From positions 186,001 to 250,000 of the forward strand of contig NZ_JAJAPB010000005.1 of NCBI RefSeq assembly GCF_026226615.1: DNA of 64,000 nt, read 5' to 3'. The notes beneath the pieces were generated by a model, which saw only the letters and a program-made list of their open reading frames with translations, ran no database searches and was not told the origin of the DNA. The position numbers and the translations under genes are program-made. Numbering within the stretch: position 1 is the stretch's first letter; the number at the start of each line of letters is the position of its first letter. This document shows, piece by piece, positions 35,111 to 43,322 of this stretch. This DNA is from Geovibrio ferrireducens. Lineage in GTDB: Bacteria > Chrysiogenota > Deferribacteres > Deferribacterales > Geovibrionaceae.

Positions 35111-36778
35111 GTGACGTCATCGGACTGGTTTAACCTGATTGCGGGACTCTTCGGCGGTCTCGGTCTATTCATATTCGGCATGAAGCTCATGTCCGAAGCA
35201 CTTCAGAAATCCGCAGGACAGGGTCTCAAAAAAGCCCTCGAAAAGCTTACTAGCAACAGATTCGTGGGAACATTTGTCGGACTTGCGGTCACAGCTATAA
35301 TACAAAGCTCCTCAGCAACCACCGTAATGGTTGTCGGTTTTGTCAACGCCGGGCTGATGAGCCTTACTCAGGCACTCAGTGTTGTTCTGGGTGCAAACCT
35401 CGGTACAACAGTCACAGCGCAGCTTATCGCATTTGACATACACGCTTTTGCGCTCCCCGCCATAGCCATAGGCATGATGCTTAAAATGTTCTCCAAGGAT
35501 GTTATGAAACAGTACTGGGGCGAGATTCTTCTCGGCTTCGGTATGCTCTTCATCGGTATGGAGATCATGAAGGACGGCTTTGTCCCCTTACGCAAGACCG
35601 ATGGTTTCAGGGATATGTTCGTATTCTTCTCCAGCAACCCCATCCTTGCGGTGAGCGCAGGCGCACTTCTCACCGTTTTAGTGCAGAGCTCCTCAGCCAC
35701 CATAGGTATTACCATAGCACTGGCAACCACAGGGCTTATAGATTTCTACGGCGCATGCGCCCTTGTTCTCGGTGAGAACATAGGCACAACAATAACAGCC
35801 AACCTTGCGGCCATAGGGACAAACCGCACGGCAAAACAGGCGGCATTCGGCCACTTCCTCCTTAACTTTATCGGTGTTGTGTACATGCTGTTCATACTGC
35901 GTTATCTGGTGGATTTCGTTAACTATGTCACTCCGGGAGATGCGGACTTAGTGGCGGCAGACGGCTCCAAGCCCAATATAGCACGCCACATCGCCAACCT
36001 GCACACAATGTTCAACCTGATTAACATGCTTGTGTTCCTCCCCTTCATCCACTATCTGGCCAGACTGTGCGAAGTCATAATCAAACCGGACAAACCGGAT
36101 GAAAACAGGATGGTGCGCCTCAGCGACAATATAATGAGCACACCCTCAATAGCGGTTGAACAGGCTAAAAAAGAAGTCCTGCGCATGTCAGGCTATGCGG
36201 GCAGCATGGTGGAAGCTACCGGAAAATACCTTGTAAACGGCGATGAATCAGGCCTTGCGGATGTTAAAGTCTTTGAGGGGCATCTGGACACGTTCGACAA
36301 GGAAATATCTGCGTTCCTCGTTAAGCTGTCCATGAAAAACATCAGCCAGAACTCCGCAAACCAGATCAATAAGATGCACCATGTTGTCCATAATCTGGAA
36401 AAAATCGGCGACTATTCCGAAAGCATATATAACTCAATCAAGAAAATCAGAAAAAAACAGATAGTTTTCAGCCCGGAAGCCAATGAAGAACTGAGAGAAA
36501 TTTATGACGTTGTACAAAGCTTCTACAGGCATACCATGAACTGTTTCATGAACGGTGCTTTAAAAATCGATACAGAAGATGAAGACATCATAGACAGCAT
36601 GAGAAAACGTTTTAAGAAGAACCATGTGAAAAGGCTCAACGCCGGAGAGTGCACCATTGATGCCGGGCTGATTTATGTTGATATACTGAACTGCCTTGAA
36701 AAAATAGGCGACCATACATTCAACATTGCGCAGGTTCTTATGGCCGGAGAGAGCGCCGCAATCGGCAAACCGCACTAA
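35111..36778 (+). CDS. Na+/phosphate cotransporter (NptA/YjbB type) with C-terminal PhoU-like domain
   Basis: Inner-membrane Na/Pi transporter of 555 residues. The first half has two inverted Na_Pi_cotrans repeats, each with the QSSSATT-type signature: IIQSSSATTVMVVGF and VLVQSSSATIGITIAL. After about residue 340 it is cytoplasmic, with two PhoU-like three-helix segments (HHVVHNLEKIGDYSESIYNSI and CLEKIGDHTFNIAQ). GTG is the start, six bases after AAAGGAG. Pho-box-like repeats lie just upstream and a PhoR-like kinase gene just downstream on the other strand. Confidence 0.9.
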   Translation: MTSSDWFNLIAGLFGGLGLFIFGMKLMSEALQKSAGQGLKKALEKLTSNRFVGTFVGLAVTAIIQSSSATTVMVVGFVNAGLMSLTQALSVVLGANLGTTVTAQLIAFDIHAFALPAIAIGMMLKMFSKDVMKQYWGEILLGFGMLFIGMEIMKDGFVPLRKTDGFRDMFVFFSSNPILAVSAGALLTVLVQSSSATIGITIALATTGLIDFYGACALVLGENIGTTITANLAAIGTNRTAKQAAFGHFLLNFIGVVYMLFILRYLVDFVNYVTPGDADLVAADGSKPNIARHIANLHTMFNLINMLVFLPFIHYLARLCEVIIKPDKPDENRMVRLSDNIMSTPSIAVEQAKKEVLRMSGYAGSMVEATGKYLVNGDESGLADVKVFEGHLDTFDKEISAFLVKLSMKNISQNSANQINKMHHVVHNLEKIGDYSESIYNSIKKIRKKQIVFSPEANEELREIYDVVQSFYRHTMNCFMNGALKIDTEDEDIIDSMRKRFKKNHVKRLNAGECTIDAGLIYVDILNCLEKIGDHTFNIAQVLMAGESAAIGKPH

Positions 36779-36785
36779 TTAACAA

Positions 36786-36877
36786 GGTCAATCAGTGCGT
36801 CCTGCCGGATTGACCCACACGCTCGCGGATTGCAGGGCAATCCTTCGCTGCGCACGGCGGCGGCACATCCATGTGCC
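36786..36877. repeat. Three-hairpin repeat element, copy B
   Basis: Same architecture as copy A. Hairpin 1 arms are GGTCAATC / GATTGACC (36786-36793, 36808-36815), the linker CACACGCTCGCGG, hairpin 2 GGATTGC / GCAATCC (36827-36843), linker TTCGCTGCGCACGGCGG and hairpin 3 GGCACAT / ATGTGCC (36862-36877). A truncated second hairpin 1 with nearly the same loop (GTGCGTCCTGCC) follows at 36890-36917. It sits between the Na/Pi transporter and the convergent kinase gene. Confidence 0.82.
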
Positions 36878-36889
36878 TTCACCCAACAA

Positions 36890-36969
36890 CATCAATCATC
36901 CGTGCGTCCTGCCGGATTGACCTACAACCCTTTAAAGGCTGCTGTCATTGCGAACGCCAGTGAAGCAAT
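36890..36969. repeat. Truncated repeat B' and an ATTGC/GCAAT hairpin
   Basis: At 36890-36917 TCAATC and GATTGA arms enclose the same GTGCGTCCTGCC loop as in copy B, but the rest of the element is missing. At 36947-36969 arms ATTGC and GCAAT enclose GAACGCCAGTGAA, resembling a CATTGCGA...GAAGCAATCTC motif seen scattered in many bacterial genomes. Confidence 0.5.
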
Positions 36970-36995
36970 CTCTCAGTATTCTTAAACCTTACACA

Positions 36996-38702
36996 TCACT
37001 CCGGCTGCGTAATGCGCACCTTAAAGGTGTTGCCGCCCCTGCTGTTGGTTTCAAGGGTTATGCCGCCTCTGTATAATCTGCATATATGCTTGACTATGGA
37101 AAGCCCTAGCCCTGTGCTTGAGATATTCTTATTTCTGGATTTTGAAACAGTGTAGAAGCGCTCAAATATTCTGTCCCGCTCCTCGGCAGGGATGACGGGG
37201 CCGCCGTCCTCCACATCAAGGCAAAATTCATCCGCGGTGCTGAGCATTCTCACCTCTATATAATCCTTCCCTGAGTAAGCGACAGCATTCTCTATGAGAT
37301 TCGTGACAAGGCTCGAAAGGTGCGCCCTGTTCACCCTGACAGGCTCTCCTTCCGCAGTAATTTTCATTCCGGGGGCGAATTTATCCGAATAGTAATCCCT
37401 GAGTTCCTCAGCGTATTCGGCCGGGTCCGTCTCCTCTTCGGTTTCAATATCCTCCGCAGAGGATGATTCGTATCTGTGCAGTTCTATAACATCATTAATA
37501 ATCTGGTTAAGCTGGGTTGTCCCTTTATAAACCTTGCCGAGGAACTTATCCCTGTCCTCCGGCTTCATGTTCGGATGCTCCATAAGCGTTTCCGCATACC
37601 CCATAACCAGCGCCAGCGGTGTTTTAAGTTCGTGGGAAATATTGGTTATAAGCTCGCTCTTGTATTTGCTGTAGCGTTCGCTGTCGGTTATATCCGTGAG
37701 CACGATGATTCTTGAGCCCTCCATGAAGCGCACATACAGTTCATAAACCGCATTCTGGAGTTCGTACACCTTTGTGCAGTCCGTTTCGTAGGAGAGGATC
37801 TCCTTAGCCAGAACTATGGCATCCCTGTCAGTTACCTTAGCCAGAACATCATCCCCCTGCCTGAGCAGGCAGCCGAGAATTTTTTCAGCCCTTTTATTGG
37901 CAAGTTCCACCCTGCCGTTTTCATCCAGCTTGATTATCCCCTCCTCAAGGAGATTAACCAGACCGTTCAGCTTTTTCTTTTCCGCCTCAAGTATGTGCTT
38001 CTGTTTCTCCAGAGCGTTGTATGTCCGGTATATCAGCCCCGCGACCTTATCCATCAGCCTGCTTTTGAAAATAGGAAAAACAGGCGGTCTGCCGCTTTCT
38101 ATATCCTCAACAATGCGGCTTATCTTCACCACTGGTCTGCTCACTCTCAGGCTTATGAACCACAGCACAGCGAAAAGAACGGCAAAAAGCCCCAGAAAGG
38201 TGGCGTAGGCCTGTTCCTTCATCTTTTTTTTCAGGCTTTCCACATAAAGCATGGGGTAGGCTATGCGCAGAACATTCCCCCCTTCTTTAAGCTCCTTCGC
38301 GTAATATATCATCCGCTGCCCGGTTGTTGTACTGAAACGCTTCTCCATCCCTTCGCCGTTTTTGAAGGCATCCTGAATTTCCGGGCGGGAACTGTGGTTT
38401 TCTATTCCAGGCACGGAATCCGCCGCCACATAGGAATCATCGATAACCACACCGTCCGAGCTGATAAGAGTAATCCGCAAGGGGGCTGCCCGGCTTATGG
38501 ATTCAAGCCTCGCTCTGGCTTCATGCGGGGGGAGCTCAAGCACTCCGGACGCGTTTATTATCTCCCACTTGTTTTTAAGCTCGTTGACAAGCTCATTCTC
38601 CGCATTGATGAGCAACTGCTTCTGATAAGTGAAAAACATCAGCAGTGTCACACACATGACAGGAATTATTATAAAAGAGAAAAGACGTATGTATATCCTC
38701 AT
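36996..38702 (-). CDS. PhoR-like membrane sensor histidine kinase
   Basis: Two-component sensor of 568 residues: helix 1 (about 4-22), periplasmic domain to about 165, helix 2 (ATFLGLFAVLFAVLWFISL), HAMP-like linker (VSRPVVKISRIVEDIESG), PAS domain, HisKA with the phospho-acceptor in NISHELKTPLALVMGYAETL, and HATPase with NLIENAVAYSG, STGLGLSIVKHI. The layout matches PhoR/PnpS. No response regulator gene is adjacent, so its partner is elsewhere. Nearness to the Na/Pi transporter with Pho-box-like sites suggests phosphate sensing, as inference. The ATG at 38702 follows AAGGAG by six bases; the frame is open into the upstream repeat. Confidence 0.85.
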   Translation of the reverse strand: MRIYIRLFSFIIIPVMCVTLLMFFTYQKQLLINAENELVNELKNKWEIINASGVLELPPHEARARLESISRAAPLRITLISSDGVVIDDSYVAADSVPGIENHSSRPEIQDAFKNGEGMEKRFSTTTGQRMIYYAKELKEGGNVLRIAYPMLYVESLKKKMKEQAYATFLGLFAVLFAVLWFISLRVSRPVVKISRIVEDIESGRPPVFPIFKSRLMDKVAGLIYRTYNALEKQKHILEAEKKKLNGLVNLLEEGIIKLDENGRVELANKRAEKILGCLLRQGDDVLAKVTDRDAIVLAKEILSYETDCTKVYELQNAVYELYVRFMEGSRIIVLTDITDSERYSKYKSELITNISHELKTPLALVMGYAETLMEHPNMKPEDRDKFLGKVYKGTTQLNQIINDVIELHRYESSSAEDIETEEETDPAEYAEELRDYYSDKFAPGMKITAEGEPVRVNRAHLSSLVTNLIENAVAYSGKDYIEVRMLSTADEFCLDVEDGGPVIPAEERDRIFERFYTVSKSRNKNISSTGLGLSIVKHICRLYRGGITLETNSRGGNTFKVRITQPE

Positions 38703-38723
38703 AGTTGGCTCCTTAATATTATT

Positions 38724-38818
38724 ATCACAAATTTTTATCCTTAAAAATTTGTGATACACGCTCGCGGTTTGCAAAGGCAAACCTTCGCTGCGCACGGCGC
38801 ACTCCCTTCCATGGGAGT
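38724..38818. repeat. Three-hairpin repeat element, copy C
   Basis: Hairpin 1 arms ATCACAAATTTTTA / TAAAAATTTGTGAT (38724-38737, 38742-38755), linker ACACGCTCGCGG, hairpin 2 GGTTTGC / GCAAACC (38766-38783), linker TTCGCTGCGCACGGCGC, hairpin 3 ACTCCC / GGGAGT around TTCCAT (38801-38818). Compared with copy A, hairpin 3 has a G-to-A change in one arm matched by C-to-T in the other. It lies in the leader or promoter region of the PhoR-like kinase. Confidence 0.84.
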
Positions 38819-38827
38819 GTTAAACAT

Positions 38828-38886
38828 TATTATCACAAATTACTCTCTATCATTAAAAATTTGTGATACACGCTCGCGGTTTGCAG
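38828..38886. repeat. Three-hairpin repeat element, copy D (truncated tandem copy)
   Basis: Begins like copy C with ATCACAAATT and AAATTTGTGAT arms but a longer loop, keeps the linker ACACGCTCGCGG and the first arm of hairpin 2 (GGTTTGC), then stops at 38886. Copies C and D are direct repeats about 105 bases apart. Confidence 0.75.
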
Positions 38887-38923
38887 AAGGAAAAACAGTG
38901 TGTTTCGCCTTTCGTACTAACCT

Positions 38924-38941
38924 CCCCCTTAATAAAGGGGG
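38924..38941. repeat. CCCCCTT/AAGGGGG hairpin
   Basis: Seven-base-pair stem with AATA loop, followed by a second G-run (GACAGAGGGGGATTTTT) on the plus strand. It is 98 bases past the haem-kinase stop on the minus strand but has no U-tract in that direction. Similar CCCCCTTAATAAGGGGG hairpins occur in other genomes; the role is unknown. The rest of 38703-39039 holds no gene. Confidence 0.45.
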
Positions 38942-39039
38942 ACAGAGGGGGATTTTTATCCGTTAAACGGACAGACATATCGGCATCATTATAATTATTA
39001 GCATGAAGACAAAAGAAAAGAAACTGTTCCGGCTGAAGG

Positions 39040-40791
39040 CTATAATCTGAAAGATACCCGGAAGTATGCCCCGCCGTCATTCCCCAGGAAATATTCACCG
39101 CCGAGCTGTTTCACAAGGTTAATGACAATAGGCAGACCGAGGCTTTCCAGAGATGCCGCATCTAGACCGGGCGGATAGCCTCTGCCGTTATCCTTCACAG
39201 TCATGTTGCAGAGGTCACCTTCGGTTTTGAATGAAAAAAGTATCTGCGGATTTTCGCTTTCCTCATCAAAAGCGTATTTTATGCTGTTCATCACAAGCTC
39301 ATTCACTATGAGCCCGCAGCACATTATTGTATCTATAGGCAGTGATACAGCCTCCACATCCTCTATTATCTCAATGGGAATACTTTTCATGTTCTTGCGC
39401 ATATTGTCCAGAAGGCTGTGGAAATACGCATCCAGCCTCACCACTGACATATTCTCAGACCTGTACAGAGACTGATGCAGAAGCGCCATAGCCATTACCC
39501 TGCTTTCCGCTTCCCCCAATGCATCGCTGGTTTCTTTGGAGCCGCTGGATTCCTTCTGGAGGCTTAAAAAGCTGCTTATAATTTGCAGGTTATTTTTGAC
39601 TCTGTGGTGTATCTCCTTAAGCAGAATCTCCTTTTCATCCAGCGAGCGCTTGATGGTCTCCCTGTTGCTGATCTGCTCTGTTATATCATAATATGAAACA
39701 ACGGCGCCCTGCACCCTGCCGCCCTTCTTGATTGGTGCGGCAAATACCTCAACGTTTATAAAAGTGCCGTTTTTACAGCGGAAAATCTGCTCCTCACGCC
39801 GTCTTTCACCGTCATGAATGGTTTTAAACACCGGACAGTCAGCCTCTTCCAGAGGGTTGCCCTGTTTATTCCTGCGCTGCAGCACAATGTGGTGTGACTT
39901 GCCGAGAAGCTCATCCCTTGAATATCCTGTAATCTGCTCCACAACTGGGTTAACGAAAATAATAATCCCTGTACTGTCCACACCCAGAATAGCCTCACCT
40001 GTGGAGGAAAGGATAGCTGACTTCTGTTCGTTCAGTTCATGAAGCTTGTCCTTGCTTTCTGCAAGTTCATACATCATGTCGTATATTTTCCTGTAGCCCA
40101 CAGCAAGCACCGCAAGGCCTATAACCCAGATAAGACTGTGGGTTATTATCGAAAGAAGTATTTCATTGGTCTCTATGTCAGAAAGCTTTCTGAGAGGTAT
40201 GCTGACGCTTATGCCGCCACGGATTTCGCCCACACTGTACCCCTGAACAGCGTGACATTTCAGACAGCCCTCAGAAGTCACAAACGGGCGCATGAACCGC
40301 AGATACTTCTCGCCGTCTATTGTATCCACAGATACATACTCCTGAGCACCGCCGAAAAGCTTGGCCAGTGCGAGCTTCTCCCACGTGTCCGGCTTGTTCA
40401 CAGGGTTTATGAGCACGTCACTTGTGAGATGCGTCTGTATGACATCCGTGTCGATGGCCATTTCATAAACCTGTCTGCTCATGTACGCCGGGTTTACAAG
40501 GGTGAGTTTTCTGCCGGAATCAGTGACAATATCCCTGTCCTGAACATGTATGAGGTACGGGTTCGGCTTAACATCGTCAGTAACAGGAACATATACCCCG
40601 CCGTGACCGGTGTTCCATTTTCTGTAGAGTTCGTCCTTGGTAAAGGCTGATTCGGCCATCATAGTGGCAATTCTTTCTGTTGAGTTGGATATTTCCAGAT
40701 ACTGCAGAAATGTAAGGGCAACAATAAGTCCGGTCCATATCATGACCAAAAGCACAGAATAAAGCTTGACCCGTCTGATTTCCTCTCGCAT
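39040..40791 (-). CDS. Sensor histidine kinase with DUF3365 haem domain, PAS and HisKA_2
   Basis: Membrane kinase of 583 residues. Helix 1 (SVLLVMIWTGLIVALTF), a periplasmic DUF3365 (Tll0287-like) domain with the c-haem site CLKCHA near residue 176, helix 2 (SLIWVIGLAVLAVGY), a PAS domain (about 265-380), then a HisKA_2 dimerisation segment EIHHRVKNNLQIISSFLSLQ with the phospho-His and an HATPase domain with NELVMNSIKYAF and DNGRGYP. The covalent haem suggests redox, NO or oxygen sensing. The apo-domain would need the System II maturation genes in this window. No response regulator is adjacent. Confidence 0.88.
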   Translation of the reverse strand: MREEIRRVKLYSVLLVMIWTGLIVALTFLQYLEISNSTERIATMMAESAFTKDELYRKWNTGHGGVYVPVTDDVKPNPYLIHVQDRDIVTDSGRKLTLVNPAYMSRQVYEMAIDTDVIQTHLTSDVLINPVNKPDTWEKLALAKLFGGAQEYVSVDTIDGEKYLRFMRPFVTSEGCLKCHAVQGYSVGEIRGGISVSIPLRKLSDIETNEILLSIITHSLIWVIGLAVLAVGYRKIYDMMYELAESKDKLHELNEQKSAILSSTGEAILGVDSTGIIIFVNPVVEQITGYSRDELLGKSHHIVLQRRNKQGNPLEEADCPVFKTIHDGERRREEQIFRCKNGTFINVEVFAAPIKKGGRVQGAVVSYYDITEQISNRETIKRSLDEKEILLKEIHHRVKNNLQIISSFLSLQKESSGSKETSDALGEAESRVMAMALLHQSLYRSENMSVVRLDAYFHSLLDNMRKNMKSIPIEIIEDVEAVSLPIDTIMCCGLIVNELVMNSIKYAFDEESENPQILFSFKTEGDLCNMTVKDNGRGYPPGLDAASLESLGLPIVINLVKQLGGEYFLGNDGGAYFRVSFRL

Positions 40792-40911
40792 TCCCGACCC
40801 CGGAAGAACTTGTGTATTTATCTTATTTTACATCTCAAAAATGAAGTTTCCAAGCGAGATGAAGCTTTTTTGATTAGAAAACGAAAAATAAGCATGCTTA
40901 TAAATAAGTAA

Positions 40912-40933
40912 GAAAAAGCCGCCCGGAGGCGGC
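40912..40933 (-). terminator. Rho-independent terminator after the ABC ATPase
   Basis: Six-base-pair GC stem GCCGCC / GGCGGC with a four-base loop, followed on the minus strand by TTTTTCTTACTT. It lies seven bases past the ATPase stop codon and closes the DUF2318-permease-ATPase operon. Confidence 0.88.
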
Positions 40934-40939
40934 ATGTCT

Positions 40940-41623
40940 TTATGCTGATTTGACTGTTATTTTGTCAACATTTCCGTCGGAGAGCTCCACAACCTTGCCG
41001 GCATACTCCGCGTAATCCCTCTGGTGGGTCACCATGACTACGGTAAGCCCTTCCTTATTCAGATCGCTCAGTATTTTCATCACAGCGTCCCCGTTGGCTT
41101 TGTCCAGGCTGCCTGTCGGTTCATCCGCAAAGAGAACGGCAGGTCTGCCCACTATGGCTCTGGCTATTGCCACCCTTTGCTGCTCGCCGCCGGAAAGCTG
41201 TGAGGGAAGGCGCTTTTCCTTTCCGGCCAGCCCAACCTTCGCCAAAGCGTCATAGGCTCTGGCTTTCTGTTCCTTCCCTGCGGGCTTAATGCCGGAGAGA
41301 AAAGGAAGCATAACATTTTCAAAGGCTGTCATATACGGCATGAGGTGATGAAACTGGAATATCATTGCTGCCTCTTCCCTGCGGAAGCGGTCAGTTTCGC
41401 AGCGTTTCATACCCCTGAAAGGCTTGTCCATATAAATTATGTCACCCTTATCCGCATCCAGCAGGGAGGACATTATGTTCAGCAGTGTACTCTTGCCTGA
41501 ACCCGAACGGCCGAGGAGGCACACAAACTCCCCTTTGCCGACTTCAAGGGAAACCCCTTTCAGCACAGGGGTAACGACCCCGCTGCCGCTGTAGCTTTTA
41601 TATATATCATTTACCTTAAGCAT
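40940..41623 (-). CDS. ABC transporter ATP-binding protein (LolD/MacB type)
   Basis: ATPase of 227 residues for the FtsX-like permease encoded upstream. Walker A is GRSGSGKSTLL, the signature LSGGEQQRVAIARAI, Walker B AVLFADEPTGSLD, and the switch His is in VVMVTHQRD. The MacB/LolD subfamily drives extracytoplasmic conformational work rather than classical import. The ATG ATG pair at 41626/41623 follows AGGTGA; I take the second for spacing. Together with DUF2318 it probably forms an iron-linked transporter. Confidence 0.88.
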   Translation of the reverse strand: MLKVNDIYKSYSGSGVVTPVLKGVSLEVGKGEFVCLLGRSGSGKSTLLNIMSSLLDADKGDIIYMDKPFRGMKRCETDRFRREEAAMIFQFHHLMPYMTAFENVMLPFLSGIKPAGKEQKARAYDALAKVGLAGKEKRLPSQLSGGEQQRVAIARAIVGRPAVLFADEPTGSLDKANGDAVMKILSDLNKEGLTVVMVTHQRDYAEYAGKVVELSDGNVDKITVKSA

Positions 41624-41631
41624 CATTTCAC

Positions 41632-42873
41632 CTAGAGCCTTATTATGGCGCTTGCCGGTTCGGTTCTGGCCGCTTTGAGTGCGGGAATGACCGATGCAGC
41701 TACAGAAACAAGGCACACCACAGCCACGCTGAGAATCAGATGAGCAGGTTCAAAGTGTATCGCCGCCCCGTCTGTAAGCTCCATTTTCTCAAGTATTTTC
41801 ACCGCAGTGAAATAACCCGCCCCGAAACCTGCAATGCCTGAGGCAGCGCCTATTACCAGCGATTCAAAGCTGAACAGGCAGAAGATCTTGAATCTTGAAT
41901 AGCCCATGGAACGGAGAATGCCTATCTCGCTCCTGCGTTCGGCTACAGAGGCCATCATAAACACGGCAAGCATGAAGCAGGCTATAACGAGGATAACCGC
42001 ACTAATTACGAGAACAAGGTTTTTCACGAAATTAACCGTAAACATCCTCTGCTTAACCACGCTCTGCATGGCAGTTACATCCACATCAGGCAGAGCCTGC
42101 TTTATCTGCACCACTATATCTTCAATCGGGCATCCGGCACACAGGGCTGAGACCTCAACGAAGGTGACCTCTCCGGGCTTGTTTTTAAGCTCCTGCAAGG
42201 CCTCTATATCCATGAACACCAGCTTGTCCTCATCAGTTCCCATAGGAGCGAGGACACCTGCCACATTAAAAGTCTTTCCTTCAATCTCCGTTTCCCAGCC
42301 CTTTTCAAGTCCCAAAAGCTTTGCTGCGGTGTTTCCGGCCACTATGTCGTATTTCCCGAACTCGCTTCCTTCCTCAAGTCCGTCCATGACCATTTCCGTG
42401 CCTTCGGGTAGGCTCGCCGTGTCGTGCCCGTGCGCTTTGTGGTCTGCCTTGTCTATGTACCAGTAGCTTTTTATCTTAAGCTCTTCCACCCAGTTTATCC
42501 CCACAACGGCAAACTCCCTGCCGTCTATGGAGGATGTTTCCAGAAGCTTGGGTGCAACAGAGCTTATGCGCTCCTTATAGCCTATGCCGCGCACTCCGTT
42601 TTCCACCTCATCCATATCAAGCTTGTGGATATTGTAGGAAAGGTTGCCCATGGAAAAACCGCCGTAGCTCACATCCAGACTTTCGGAATGGGGTCTTATG
42701 AGGATATTGGCTCCGTAGGCGGTGAGCTTCTGCTCAAGGCTCTCACCCACAGTGGCAGAGACATAGTAAAGCCCCACCACGGAGATTATCCCCGCCGAGA
42801 AAACCAGCGTCAGCATCGCCGTGCGGAGAGCTTTGCGCCGGAGATTCTTTAAAGGTATCGTAAACAGATTCAT
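41632..42873 (-). CDS. FtsX/MacB-family ABC transporter permease
   Basis: Permease of 413 residues: N-terminal helix (ALRTAMLTLVFSAGIISVVGLYYV), a periplasmic MacB-type core domain to about 270, then three C-terminal helices (LVLVISAVILVIACFMLAVFMM, SLVIGAASGIAGFGAGYF, LILSVAVVCLVSVAASVIPAL). The loop ALCAGCPIEDI carries a CXXC pair not usual for MacB cores, perhaps binding metal or forming a disulfide. RRSEIGILRSMGYSR is the coupling helix typical of the FtsX family. It lies nine bases after the DUF2318 gene and overlaps the ATPase ribosome site. Confidence 0.87.
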   Translation of the reverse strand: MNLFTIPLKNLRRKALRTAMLTLVFSAGIISVVGLYYVSATVGESLEQKLTAYGANILIRPHSESLDVSYGGFSMGNLSYNIHKLDMDEVENGVRGIGYKERISSVAPKLLETSSIDGREFAVVGINWVEELKIKSYWYIDKADHKAHGHDTASLPEGTEMVMDGLEEGSEFGKYDIVAGNTAAKLLGLEKGWETEIEGKTFNVAGVLAPMGTDEDKLVFMDIEALQELKNKPGEVTFVEVSALCAGCPIEDIVVQIKQALPDVDVTAMQSVVKQRMFTVNFVKNLVLVISAVILVIACFMLAVFMMASVAERRSEIGILRSMGYSRFKIFCLFSFESLVIGAASGIAGFGAGYFTAVKILEKMELTDGAAIHFEPAHLILSVAVVCLVSVAASVIPALKAARTEPASAIIRL

Positions 42874-42881
42874 CAGCTATC

Positions 42882-43322
42882 CTAGAAGTACATCGCGCCT
42901 GAAGCTATATCAGTTGCCTTGATGTAGACAAAATCCTTGTCAGTTGTTCTTGTCAGGGGCGAAGGGTTGCAGCCGCCTTTGACCTCGTTTATTTTCATGG
43001 AGTGGAACTTCATACCGCAGTTGTTGCAGACCATGAAATCGCCCTGCTGTGAGTAGCCTTTTTTCTCGCGGTAGCAGACATCACAGGCATCAAACGCTGC
43101 CCTGATCACGCCGTCACTGCTTTTAAGTATGAAATACTTCACGTCTTTGCCGTTGATTTTTGTATGAAAATAATGAGCCTTGCCGTCATTCACATCTTTA
43201 AGGGCTATTTTAACCACGCCGTTCTGGGCTTTTGCCTCTTTTGTTTTGCTTCCGCCCCAGCTCCACGCCGCGACAGACATAACAAGAACGCCTAATAACA
43301 TTAATTTAAACAAAATCTTCAT
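42882..43322 (-). CDS. DUF2318 secreted Cys-rich protein
   Basis: Periplasmic protein of 146 residues with an N-terminal signal or anchor (LFKLMLLGVLVMSVAAW). The DUF2318 pattern is clear: FDACDVCYREKKGYSQQGD, then MVCNNCGMKFHSMKINE and KGGCNPSP, giving a CxxC-CxxC-C set for metal or Fe-S binding. DUF2318 proteins accompany FtsX-like permeases and an ATPase in Ftr1/P19-type iron-uptake clusters (Campylobacter, FetMP); here Ftr1 and P19 are absent from the window. GGAGG six bases before the ATG fixes the start. Confidence 0.87.
   Translation of the reverse strand: MKILFKLMLLGVLVMSVAAWSWGGSKTKEAKAQNGVVKIALKDVNDGKAHYFHTKINGKDVKYFILKSSDGVIRAAFDACDVCYREKKGYSQQGDFMVCNNCGMKFHSMKINEVKGGCNPSPLTRTTDKDFVYIKATDIASGAMYF

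Noticed and set aside
28045-38886. CRISPR array
   Set aside because: The repeats at 28-39 kb are few, widely spaced, and made of variable hairpins; there are no regular spacers and no cas genes.
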